A stretch of DNA of 5,064 bases from Sphingomonas sp. CCH9-E2 (GCF_001557215.1 NZ_LSJM01000143.1:1-5064); one strand, 5' to 3'. Shown: positions 1 through 5,064, numbered from the stretch's first letter. A program made the numbers and translations. Notes: generated by a model from the letters alone, not told the origin.

Positions 1-1
1 C

Positions 2-838
2 CGGCCAGAGCACCGCCGCATCCTCGACCGGCATCCTTTCGAGATCGGTACAGAGCTGGGCGCGCAGTCGATACTCCGCGCTCTGATCGCGGAAATGCTC
101 GACCACCAGATCGCGCATGGTGGCGTCCTCCACCGCGCCGACATCCTTGCCGGCGAGTGCCCGGACATTTTCGGAGAGCGGTGCGGCGCTGATCTTGGCG
201 ATGTAGTCGCCGAAGCGGATCGCCGCCATCGAGTGATAGGTCTCGCCAAGCAGATGGTCATTGTCGCGCGCGAGACCGCGCAGCGTGGCGCCGGGCTCGA
301 CGCCGACCGCTTCGACCGCGGCTTCCACTCCCCGCGCCACCCCGGCCATGGCGCGCTGGAGAACGGCCGGGTTCTGGGCATTCTTTTCCAGAAGGCCGAT
401 GAGCTGGCGATATTTACCGATCGTGCCGAAGCTCAGGGTCGGGATATTGACCAGCAGGAAATCCTGGTTGCGGCCCTGGTCTTCGGGGAGAAGCCGCTCC
501 CCCGCCACGCCAATGACCTTGATCGCCATACCGCGCGGAGCCGGTATCGTATCGGAGTGAATATCTCCGGGCGCTGATGAGAGGCGGATCACCACGGAAT
601 AGGTGGCGGGACGAGCGAAAAGCCCCTGGCGCAGATGCTCCGGCAGTTCCGGGATGACCAACTCACCCTTCAGGAACCCGTGGCTCTTGGCATGGGCGTC
701 GCGCACCGCATGGCGGTGGCGTTCGAAGGCCTTACGGTTGGTGCTCGCCATGATCTCGAGGATTTCGGCGGTCAGCCGCTCCTCGTCTTCGCCGAGAACC
801 TCCACGTCCGGGGAATAGCCAATGTAGGTTTCAGCCAA
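2..838 (-). CDS. Catalase-fold heme protein, y4iL-like (partial, C-terminus outside window)
   Basis: Reading the minus strand from 838 gives 279 codons without a stop, running off the left edge. The protein starts (M)AETYIGYSPDVEVL. Catalase hallmarks are in the right order: R46-x-x-H49-A-K with G54 and G58 downstream, matching the distal-histidine segment of heme catalases; RLS (85-87) and RGMAIKV (102-108), matching the catalase RG-F-A-V-K segment; and QDFLLVNIP (125-133), where N131 fits the distal asparagine of the NTP motif. These support heme binding. Spacing and overall style resemble the rhizobial y4iL-like group, whose activity is not established, rather than true catalases. Known relatives of this fold include catalases, SrpA-type proteins and fatty-acid-hydroperoxide-converting allene oxide synthases. 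The proximal heme-ligand tyrosine should lie beyond the left edge, so it cannot be checked. The gene is divergent from a TetR/oleate-hydratase operon and may share its operator (inference). No signal peptide is seen, so it is probably cytoplasmic. Confidence 0.88.
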   Translation of the reverse strand, partial: MAETYIGYSPDVEVLGEDEERLTAEILEIMASTNRKAFERHRHAVRDAHAKSHGFLKGELVIPELPEHLRQGLFARPATYSVVIRLSSAPGDIHSDTIPAPRGMAIKVIGVAGERLLPEDQGRNQDFLLVNIPTLSFGTIGKYRQLIGLLEKNAQNPAVLQRAMAGVARGVEAAVEAVGVEPGATLRGLARDNDHLLGETYHSMAAIRFGDYIAKISAAPLSENVRALAGKDVGAVEDATMRDLVVEHFRDQSAEYRLRAQLCTDLERMPVEDAAVLWP

Positions 839-843
839 GGGCA

Positions 844-849
844 CTCCTT
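844..849 (-). promoter_or_regulatory. Ribosome binding site fixing a TTG start for the catalase-like gene
   Basis: On the minus strand, AAGGAG is followed by five bases (TGCCC) and then TTG at 838-836. An in-frame GTG at 844-842 overlaps the last base of this site, so it cannot be the start served by it. The first in-frame ATG is about 30 codons inside the conserved protein. TTG is therefore the best start. Confidence 0.75.
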
Positions 850-874
850 CGCGTTTTAATTTCGATACTGCGGA

Positions 875-893
875 CGATTTCGGGTCGAAATCG
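875..893. promoter_or_regulatory. 19-bp perfect inverted repeat, candidate TetR operator
   Basis: CGATTTCG at 875-882 and CGAAATCG at 886-893 are exact reverse complements separated by GGT. Size and symmetry fit a dimeric TetR-family operator. The centre is about 45 bp upstream of the catalase-like start and 110 bp upstream of the tetR start, so occupancy could affect either direction. Binding by the adjacent regulator is inferred from position. Confidence 0.6.
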
Positions 894-905
894 CCGTTGA
901 TTTCG

Positions 906-921
906 GATATCAGTTGATATC
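906..921. promoter_or_regulatory. 16-bp inverted repeat, second candidate operator
   Basis: GATATCA at 906-912 and TGATATC at 915-921 are exact reverse complements separated by GT. The sequence differs from the 875-893 palindrome, so it may bind a different regulator, or be a second site of lower similarity. It lies 72 bp upstream of the tetR start codon, close to where an operon promoter would be expected. Confidence 0.5.
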
Positions 922-980
922 TGGTTTTTACTGAGAGCGCGGAACCGCCGAAAAGGTTTCGCACGTCTCGCCCGTTGGTT

Positions 981-984
981 GGAG
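981..984 (+). promoter_or_regulatory. Ribosome binding site fixing the ATG start of the TetR gene
   Basis: GGAG at 981-984 lies nine bases before the ATG at 994. An in-frame TTG at 979 would add five residues but has no good site upstream and overlaps this one. The ATG start also gives a normal TetR N-terminus (MPLTRKDTQRQTRDRL). Confidence 0.6.
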
Positions 985-993
985 AACGAACCC

Positions 994-1617
994 ATGCCGC
1001 TTACGCGCAAGGACACGCAGCGCCAGACGCGGGACCGGCTGATCGCCGCCGCACATACCTCGATCATCGAGGAGGGGGTCGCCGCCATGTCGATCCGCAA
1101 CATCTGCAGCGCGGCCGGCCATTCGCAGGGTGCCTTCTACTCGAACTTCGCCAGCAAGGACGATCTGCTGGTCGAGATCCTGCAGAGCCATATCCAGGAT
1201 GAGGTCACACTGCTTCGCGACCTGGTCGCGCACTCCTCCGGCGATGATATCGAGGCAACGCTCCAGGTGCTGGCCGCCCGGCTCGCGAAGCTGGCCGGTG
1301 AAGCGCAATGGTCGCTCCTCTCGATCGAATTGCAGCTTCACGCGCGGCGCGATCCGGCTTTCGCCGAGCGGCACCGGGAGGGCAAGGCGGCCTGCTATCG
1401 GATGTTCGGTGAACTCGTTGCCGATCTAACGCAACGCTTCGCACTTCGACCGGCCTTGCCGCCGATGCAGACCGGTATCGGTCTTTACGCGGTCTGGATG
1501 GGACTGGCGGTGCAGGGCGATGTCGAAGGCGCCATGCCGCGCGACGAGATGCTCGTCGGCTTCTTCCGCGCCATGGCAGGACTGGGTTCGTCGCATGAGG
1601 AGCAGGCGTATTCGTGA
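994..1617 (+). CDS. TetR/AcrR-family transcriptional regulator
   Basis: A 207-residue protein, normal length for the family. The N-terminal part fits a TetR DNA-binding domain: first helix around residues 10-28 (QTRDRLIAAAHTSIIEEG), then helix-turn-helix at about 33-52 with the recognition-helix signature GHSQGAFYSNF followed by KDDLL. Residues from about 70 on form the variable helical ligand-binding and dimerisation part, containing LLSIELQLHARRDPAF, a stretch common in TetR C-termini. Such proteins are usually cytoplasmic dimeric repressors released by a small ligand. It is the first gene of a fatty-acid-type operon and faces a divergent catalase-like gene. I infer autoregulation through the palindromes in 839-993, with a fatty acid or acyl-CoA as plausible ligand; the sequence does not prove the ligand. 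Its stop codon overlaps the next start (GTGA, 1614-1617), implying translational coupling. Confidence 0.93.
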   Translation: MPLTRKDTQRQTRDRLIAAAHTSIIEEGVAAMSIRNICSAAGHSQGAFYSNFASKDDLLVEILQSHIQDEVTLLRDLVAHSSGDDIEATLQVLAARLAKLAGEAQWSLLSIELQLHARRDPAFAERHREGKAACYRMFGELVADLTQRFALRPALPPMQTGIGLYAVWMGLAVQGDVEGAMPRDEMLVGFFRAMAGLGSSHEEQAYS

Positions 1618-2111
1618 GCGGGATCGTGTCAGATCGTCGACGCATCGGCTGCGATGAGCACGGACACCCACTCGTCGGCGAGGTGGATGAGCATCGGCGC
1701 TTCCATATCCGCTTCCGCGCCCGGGACGCCGACATCGACGAACTCGGCCATGTCAACAATGCGGTCTGGGTGACCTGGATTCAGGATGTGTCGGTGGCGC
1801 ATTGGCTGACGGCCGCGCGGCCGCAGGATCGCGACCGGTTCGTCGCGGTCGTGCTGCGCCATGAGGTCGACTATCGCGGCAATGTCCGGGCGGGAGACGA
1901 GGTCAGTGCGATCACCTGGGTCGTCCGAGCGCCGCGGGGTGCCCGCTATGCACGATGTGTCGAATTCCATGCCGAAGACGGCCGGACGATCGTCGCCTCG
2001 CTGACCCAATGGGCCCTGGTCGATCGGGAAACCGGCAAGCTGGCCCGCGTCCCGGTGGAGGTGGCGGCTCCGTTTCTAAGTGACGATACCGCGCAGAAGG
2101 AAATTGGATGA
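1614..2111 (+). CDS. Acyl-CoA thioesterase, 4HBT/hotdog-fold family
   Basis: A 165-residue protein with one hotdog domain at about residues 28-150. The motif RARDADIDELGHVNNAVWVTW (positions 35 on) fits the 4-hydroxybenzoyl-CoA thioesterase-like active-site loop. D42, three residues before G45-H46, aligns with the catalytic aspartate of that family, and HVNN is typical of the FatA/YbgC-like branch. HEVDYRGNVRAGDEV is the usual second conserved strand. The family hydrolyses acyl-CoA (or acyl-ACP) thioesters; the exact acyl chain cannot be read here. About 27 residues precede the domain. The GTG start at 1614 overlaps the tetR stop and has GAGGAG at 1597-1602, eleven bases upstream. A GTG at 1626 is a possible but weaker alternative. 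The gene overlaps the next by 4 bp (ATGA). In context it probably releases a (hydroxy)acyl product from CoA, or trims CoA esters made by the neighbouring dehydrogenase (inference). Confidence 0.87.
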   Translation: MSGIVSDRRRIGCDEHGHPLVGEVDEHRRFHIRFRARDADIDELGHVNNAVWVTWIQDVSVAHWLTAARPQDRDRFVAVVLRHEVDYRGNVRAGDEVSAITWVVRAPRGARYARCVEFHAEDGRTIVASLTQWALVDRETGKLARVPVEVAAPFLSDDTAQKEIG

Positions 2112-2974
2112 GCGATATCAGGAAAGTGGCGGTTCTCGGCACGGGAGTCCTCGGGAGCCAGATCGCCTTCCAGACGGCCTATAGCGGCTTCGATGTTGTC
2201 GCCTACGACATCAGCGAGGAAGCGCTCGAACAGGCGCGCGCACGGCTGGCGGCGCTCGTCGAAACCTACACGAACGAGGTGTCGGGCGCGGCTGGCGGCA
2301 AGGCGGCCGGGGCGCTCAAGCGGATCGCTCTGCTGAGCGATCTCGGCGCGGCCGTCGCGGACGCGGACCTCGTGATCGAGGCGGTTCCGGAGGTTCTTTC
2401 GATCAAGCAGGCGCTCTACGAGAAACTGGCGGGGCTCGCGCCGGACAGGACGATCTTCGCCACCAATAGCTCGACCCTGCTGCCGAGCGACCTGAAGGCT
2501 TACACCGGCCGACCGGACCGGTTTCTGGCGCTGCACTTCGCCAACAGCATCTGGAAGTTCAACACCGCCGAGGTGATGGGCACGGACGACACCGATCCGG
2601 CCGTGTTCGATGCCCTGATCGCCTTCGCCTCCGCCATCGGCATGGTGCCGATCCCGGTGCGCAAGGAGAAAGCGGGTTACGTCCTCAATTCGCTTTTGGT
2701 GCCGCTCCTGAACGCGGCCGCCGATCTGGCGGCCGGCGGCTATGCCGAGCCGGAAGATGTCGACAAGGTCTGGCGGATCGCCACCGGCGCGCCGATGGGG
2801 CCGTTCCAGATCTACGACATCATCGGATTGAACACCCCCTACAACATCCTCTCGCATGGCGACGAGCATGCTCAGTCGCTCGCCGCCTGGCTGAAGGAAA
2901 ACTACATCGACAAGGGCAGGCTCGGCATCGCCTCGGGCGAAGGCTTCTACAGCTACAAGCCCTCCGCAGACTGA
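2108..2974 (+). CDS. 3-hydroxyacyl-CoA dehydrogenase (NAD-dependent)
   Basis: At 288 residues it is the normal length for a single-function 3-hydroxyacyl/3-hydroxybutyryl-CoA dehydrogenase. The Rossmann domain covers about 1-185: GTGVLG (11-16) is the NAD-binding glycine motif, D34 closes the second strand as expected for NAD over NADP, and VIEAVPE (89-95) is family-typical. The catalytic set is present: S122 in NSST, H143 in LHFANS, E155 in TAEVM and N194 in GYVLNSLL; their spacing agrees with the characterised mammalian enzyme to within one residue. The C-terminal helical domain (about 186-285) includes GAPMGPFQIYDIIGLNTPYNIL. The reaction is reversible oxidation of a 3-hydroxyacyl-CoA to 3-oxoacyl-CoA. 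The usual HFFNP around the catalytic histidine is HFANS here, which marks a subgroup and may shift substrate range. AAGGA before the start and the ATGA overlap with the thioesterase gene suggest coupled translation. Confidence 0.93.
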   Translation: MSDIRKVAVLGTGVLGSQIAFQTAYSGFDVVAYDISEEALEQARARLAALVETYTNEVSGAAGGKAAGALKRIALLSDLGAAVADADLVIEAVPEVLSIKQALYEKLAGLAPDRTIFATNSSTLLPSDLKAYTGRPDRFLALHFANSIWKFNTAEVMGTDDTDPAVFDALIAFASAIGMVPIPVRKEKAGYVLNSLLVPLLNAAADLAAGGYAEPEDVDKVWRIATGAPMGPFQIYDIIGLNTPYNILSHGDEHAQSLAAWLKENYIDKGRLGIASGEGFYSYKPSAD

Positions 2975-2990
2975 TCCCAACAAGAAGAAC

Positions 2991-2995
2991 AGGAG
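2991..2995 (+). promoter_or_regulatory. Ribosome binding site of the oleate hydratase gene
   Basis: AGGAG lies six bases before the ATG at 3002, within the 27-bp gap after the dehydrogenase. This is the only gap inside the operon, so this gene initiates independently and may be translated more strongly than the coupled genes upstream. The gap contains no terminator-like hairpin. Confidence 0.65.
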
Positions 2996-3001
2996 TTCGC
3001 C

Positions 3002-4768
3002 ATGCACTATAGCAGCGGAAACTATGAAGCCTTCGTGCGTCCCCGCAAGCCCGAGGGCGCCGACAAGAAGACGGCCTGGTTTGTCGTATCGGGGCTGGCG
3101 GGGCTTGCCGGCGCGGCCTTCCTGATCCGCGACGGCGGCGTTTCCGGCGACCGCATCACCATCCTTGAAGAGCTGGAAATCCCTGGTGGCGCGCTCGATG
3201 GTCTGGACGTGCCCGAAAAGGGCTTCGTCATTCGCGGCGGCCGCGAAATGGAAGAACATTTCGAGTGCCTGTGGGACCTTTATCGCTCGATCCCCTCGCT
3301 GGAGATCGAGGACGCCAGCGTGCTCGACGAGTTCTACCGGCTCAACAAGGACGATCCCAACTTTTCGCTCCAGCGCACGACGCAGAACCAGGGCCAGGAC
3401 GTGCCCGACAAAGCGCTGTTGACGCTAAACGACAAGGCCCAGAAGGACCTGCTCTCGGTCTTCCTCGCGACGCGCGAGGAGATGGAGAACAAGCGTATCA
3501 ACGAGGTCTTCGGCGAAGACTTCCTCAAAAGCAATTTCTGGCTCTACTGGCGCACCATGTTCGCCTTCGAGGAATGGCATTCCGCGCTGGAGATGAAGCT
3601 CTACCTGCACCGCTTCATCCATCATATCGGCAGTCTCGCCGACTTCTCCTCGCTCAAGTTCAACCGCTATAACCAGTATGAATCGATGGTCCTGCCGCTG
3701 GTGAAGTGGCTGACCGATCACGGCGTCACGTTCCGCTACGGCGTCGAGGTCACCGATGTCGATTTCGACATCCAGCCCGGCCGCAAGCAAGCGACCCGCA
3801 TTCACTGGAAAGAGCGCGGCGTCGAAGGCGGCGTCGATCTCGGGCCAGACGATCTCGTCTTCATCACGATCGGCTCGCTGACCGAGAATTCCGACAATGG
3901 CGACCACAGGACGCCGGCGAAGCTCAATGAAGGACCGGCGCCGGCCTGGGACCTGTGGCGCCGCATCGCCGCGAAGGATCCGGCCTTCGGCCGCCCCGAC
4001 GTGTTCGGCGCCCATATCCCGGAGACGAAATGGGCCTCCGCCTCCATCACTGCCCTCGACGCCCGCATTCCGGCCTATGTCGAGAAGATCACCAAGCGGA
4101 ACCCCTTTACCGGCAAGATCGTCTCCGCCGGTATCGTCACGGTGAAGGACTCGGCGTGGCTGCTGAGCTGGACGGTTCATCGCCAGCCGCATTTCAAGAA
4201 GCAGCCCAAAGATCAGATGATCGCCTGGTTCTACGCGCTCTTTGTCGATTGCCCCGGCGACTTCGTGAAGAAGCCGATGCAGGAATGCACCGGTGAGGAG
4301 ATCACCCAGGAATGGCTCTATCACCTCGGCGTGCCGGTCGAGGACATTCCCGAACTCGCGGCATCCGGCGCCAGCACCGTTCCCACGATGATGCCCTATA
4401 TTACCGCCTTCTTCATGCCGCGCCAGGCGGGTGACCGGCCGGACGTGGTGCCGGAGGGCGCGGTCAACTTCGCCTTCATCGGCCAGTTCGCGGAATCGAA
4501 GCAGCGGGACTGCATCTTCACCACGGAATATTCGGTGAGAACCCCGATGGAGGCCGTCTACACGCTGATGAATGTCGAGCGCGGCGTGCCGGAGGTCTTC
4601 AACTCGACCTATGATATTCGTACACTTCTTGCTGCGATCGGTCCGCTGCGGGACGGCAAGGGCATCGATCTTCCCGGACCGGCCTTCCTGCGCAAGCTGC
4701 TGATGAAGAAGCTCGAAGGCACAGAGATCGCCAAGCTGCTCGAAGAGTTCCATCTGATCGAGGAGTGA
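3002..4768 (+). CDS. ohyA: Oleate hydratase (FAD-dependent, MCRA family)
   Basis: At 588 residues, it matches the length and order of motifs of bacterial oleate hydratases (EC 4.2.1.53, formerly myosin-cross-reactive antigen). These enzymes add water to the cis-9 double bond of free oleate and similar acids, giving 10-hydroxy acids; FAD is structural rather than redox-active. Visible hallmarks: the N-terminus MHYSSGNYEAFVRPRKP; the dinucleotide-binding segment at 24-44 (GLAGLAGAAFLIRDG); GGALDG (62-67); RGGREMEEHFECLWDL (78-93), where E82 matches the proposed catalytic glutamate; EMKLYLHRF, where Y201 matches the catalytic tyrosine; FNRYNQYESMVLPL (220-233); and a C-terminal FTTEYSVRTPMEAVY. 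Numbering of E82 and Y201 coincides with the staphylococcal enzyme as I recall it. Oddity: the first glycine of the GxGxxG motif is V29. No signal peptide; known members are cytosolic or membrane-associated. It is the last gene of the operon; no terminator with a U-tract follows. Known roles are detoxification of host or environmental unsaturated fatty acids and hydroxy-fatty-acid production. Confidence 0.96.
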   Translation: MHYSSGNYEAFVRPRKPEGADKKTAWFVVSGLAGLAGAAFLIRDGGVSGDRITILEELEIPGGALDGLDVPEKGFVIRGGREMEEHFECLWDLYRSIPSLEIEDASVLDEFYRLNKDDPNFSLQRTTQNQGQDVPDKALLTLNDKAQKDLLSVFLATREEMENKRINEVFGEDFLKSNFWLYWRTMFAFEEWHSALEMKLYLHRFIHHIGSLADFSSLKFNRYNQYESMVLPLVKWLTDHGVTFRYGVEVTDVDFDIQPGRKQATRIHWKERGVEGGVDLGPDDLVFITIGSLTENSDNGDHRTPAKLNEGPAPAWDLWRRIAAKDPAFGRPDVFGAHIPETKWASASITALDARIPAYVEKITKRNPFTGKIVSAGIVTVKDSAWLLSWTVHRQPHFKKQPKDQMIAWFYALFVDCPGDFVKKPMQECTGEEITQEWLYHLGVPVEDIPELAASGASTVPTMMPYITAFFMPRQAGDRPDVVPEGAVNFAFIGQFAESKQRDCIFTTEYSVRTPMEAVYTLMNVERGVPEVFNSTYDIRTLLAAIGPLRDGKGIDLPGPAFLRKLLMKKLEGTEIAKLLEEFHLIEE

Positions 4769-4782
4769 ACAAAGACCGGAAG

Positions 4783-4797
4783 GCACGCGCGGCGTGT
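4783..4797 (+). other. Weak hairpin in the gap after oleate hydratase
   Basis: CACGC at 4784-4788 pairs with GCGTG at 4792-4796 around a three-base loop, with a possible G-U pair at 4783/4797. No U-tract follows, and the next gene's ribosome binding site begins two bases later. A true intrinsic terminator is unlikely; read-through into the downstream gene is possible. Confidence 0.25.
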
Positions 4798-4809
4798 GAA
4801 AGGTGATGA

Positions 4810-5049
4810 ATGGCCGACGACGATCAGAAGAGCGAACGCGCCGCCGAGGTGACTGGGGCGCACGGCCATCATCACCATCATGAGCCGGACGGCGAAACGC
4901 CGTCCGGTCACGTCGACCATGATCCGGTCTGCGGCATGGTGGTCGATCCCGCCAGGACCGCTCACAAGGCTGAGTATGAAGCCGAGCGCTACGTCTTCTG
5001 CTCGGCCGGCTGTCCGTCGTCAGAACATTCGGCACAACTCGCGGCGTAG
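4810..5049 (+). CDS. His-rich YHS-domain protein, apparently truncated N-terminus of a heavy-metal P-type ATPase
   Basis: This 79-residue frame starts with ATG six bases after AAAGG (4799-4803). Residues 18-24 (HGHHHHH) form a His-rich, metal-binding-type leader. Residues 37-68 form a YHS domain: HDPVCGMVVDP with C41 and M43, then Y56 and YVFCSAGC with C64 and C68. This combination is characteristic of the N-terminus of copper/heavy-metal translocating P1B ATPases, where it precedes the membrane helices. A normal YHS domain continues after the last cysteine with a K/R-F-x-x-DP-x-x-Y type stretch. Here the frame instead reads PSSEHSAQLAA and stops, and none of the three plus-strand frames restores that ending before 5064. 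So it is either a gene broken by insertion, deletion or rearrangement near 5013, or a free-standing small YHS protein with an odd end. The 41-bp gap allows but does not prove cotranscription with the operon. No functional link to fatty acids is evident. Confidence 0.7.
   Translation: MADDDQKSERAAEVTGAHGHHHHHEPDGETPSGHVDHDPVCGMVVDPARTAHKAEYEAERYVFCSAGCPSSEHSAQLAA
4885..4907 (+). repeat. Perfect 10-bp stem inverted repeat inside the YHS/ATPase leader
   Basis: CCGGACGGCG (4885-4894) and CGCCGTCCGG (4898-4907) are exact reverse complements with an AAA loop; a G-U pair at 4884/4908 could extend the RNA stem. It lies in the coding sequence between the His-rich stretch and the YHS domain. It looks like the stem of an intrinsic terminator, but the following bases (TCACGTCGACC) contain no U-tract. 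It may be a stable mRNA hairpin slowing ribosomes or polymerase, or a coincidence in linker codons. Confidence 0.6.
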
Positions 5050-5064
5050 ATTAGCGGAGTGCGG

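Larger units (their letters stand above)
839..993. promoter_or_regulatory. Divergent intergenic region between catalase-like gene and tetR operon
   Basis: These 155 bases are more AT-rich than the flanking genes and must hold the start signals for both divergent units. They contain two inverted repeats (875-893 and 906-921) and four copies of ATTTCG or its complement (859-864, 877-882, 886-891, 900-905). I could not assign a convincing -35/-10 pair on either strand. TTGATA at 914-919 is close to a -35 consensus, but nothing AT-rich sits at the right distance downstream. The genes face away from each other with a TetR gene on one side, a typical arrangement for a shared autoregulated operator (inference). 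Confidence 0.7.

Noticed and set aside
95..577. Plus-strand frame opposite the catalase-like gene
   Set aside because: The minus strand carries clear catalase-fold motifs with a good ribosome binding site; this frame has no recognisable motif.
914..919. TTGATA as a -35 element for the tetR operon
   Set aside because: The hexamer is good, but no AT-rich -10 lies 15-19 bases downstream, and it falls within the 906-921 palindrome, which explains it as well.
1810..1823. 14-bp GC palindrome CGGCCGCGCGGCCG
   Set aside because: It lies inside the thioesterase coding sequence, consists only of G and C, and fits Ala/Arg/Pro codon use; chance is the simplest reading.
1946..3259. Long minus-strand open frame (437 codons) antisense to the dehydrogenase
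   Set aside because: It spans parts of three well-supported plus-strand genes and their junctions, has low-complexity composition and shows no domain.
4769..4809. Intrinsic terminator after oleate hydratase
   Set aside because: Only a 5-bp stem with no U-tract is present, and the next gene's ribosome binding site follows directly.
3425..5035. Long minus-strand open frame (536 codons) antisense to oleate hydratase
   Set aside because: It mirrors the plus-strand gene with recognisable oleate hydratase motifs. The antisense translation is rich in Arg, Asp and His with no recognisable domain, as expected of a GC-rich shadow frame.

Overview
The window is GC-rich with dense, short-spaced genes, Shine-Dalgarno-type starts, GTG and TTG initiation, and protein families common in Alphaproteobacteria. 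A rhizobial or sphingomonad-type host is my best guess, but this rests on style and family resemblance only. No tRNA, rRNA, CRISPR array or intact transposase was seen.

Layout. (1) Positions 2-838, minus strand, running off the left edge: the N-terminal ~279 residues of a catalase-fold heme protein resembling the uncharacterised rhizobial y4iL family. (2) Positions 839-993: a 155-bp divergent intergenic region with two strong inverted repeats, 875-893 (8-3-8) and 906-921 (7-2-7), and four copies of ATTTCG/CGAAAT within 47 bp. This is where a TetR-type operator would be expected. (3) Positions 994-4768, plus strand: a compact four-gene operon encoding a TetR-family regulator, a hotdog-fold acyl-CoA thioesterase, a 3-hydroxyacyl-CoA dehydrogenase and an oleate hydratase. 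The first three genes are joined by 4-bp start/stop overlaps; the fourth follows after 27 bp with its own ribosome binding site. (4) Positions 4810-5049, plus strand: a His-rich leader plus YHS domain like the N-terminus of a heavy-metal P-type ATPase. Homology stops right after the FCSAGC motif, so the gene looks truncated or interrupted.

How the genes may work together. Oleate hydratase adds water to cis-9 double bonds of free unsaturated fatty acids, giving 10-hydroxy acids. The dehydrogenase and thioesterase handle (hydroxy)acyl-CoAs. Catalase-fold relatives outside true catalases include allene oxide synthases that act on fatty-acid hydroperoxides. I infer a TetR-controlled module for sensing, hydrating and processing unsaturated or oxidised fatty acids, with the divergent heme protein possibly under the same operator. 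The enzyme families are well supported; the joint pathway and the ligand are inference.

Points most worth a second look: the paired operator-like palindromes, the replacement of the first glycine of the FAD-binding motif by valine in the oleate hydratase, a perfect 10-bp stem hairpin inside the metal-pump leader, and the abrupt end of that reading frame.
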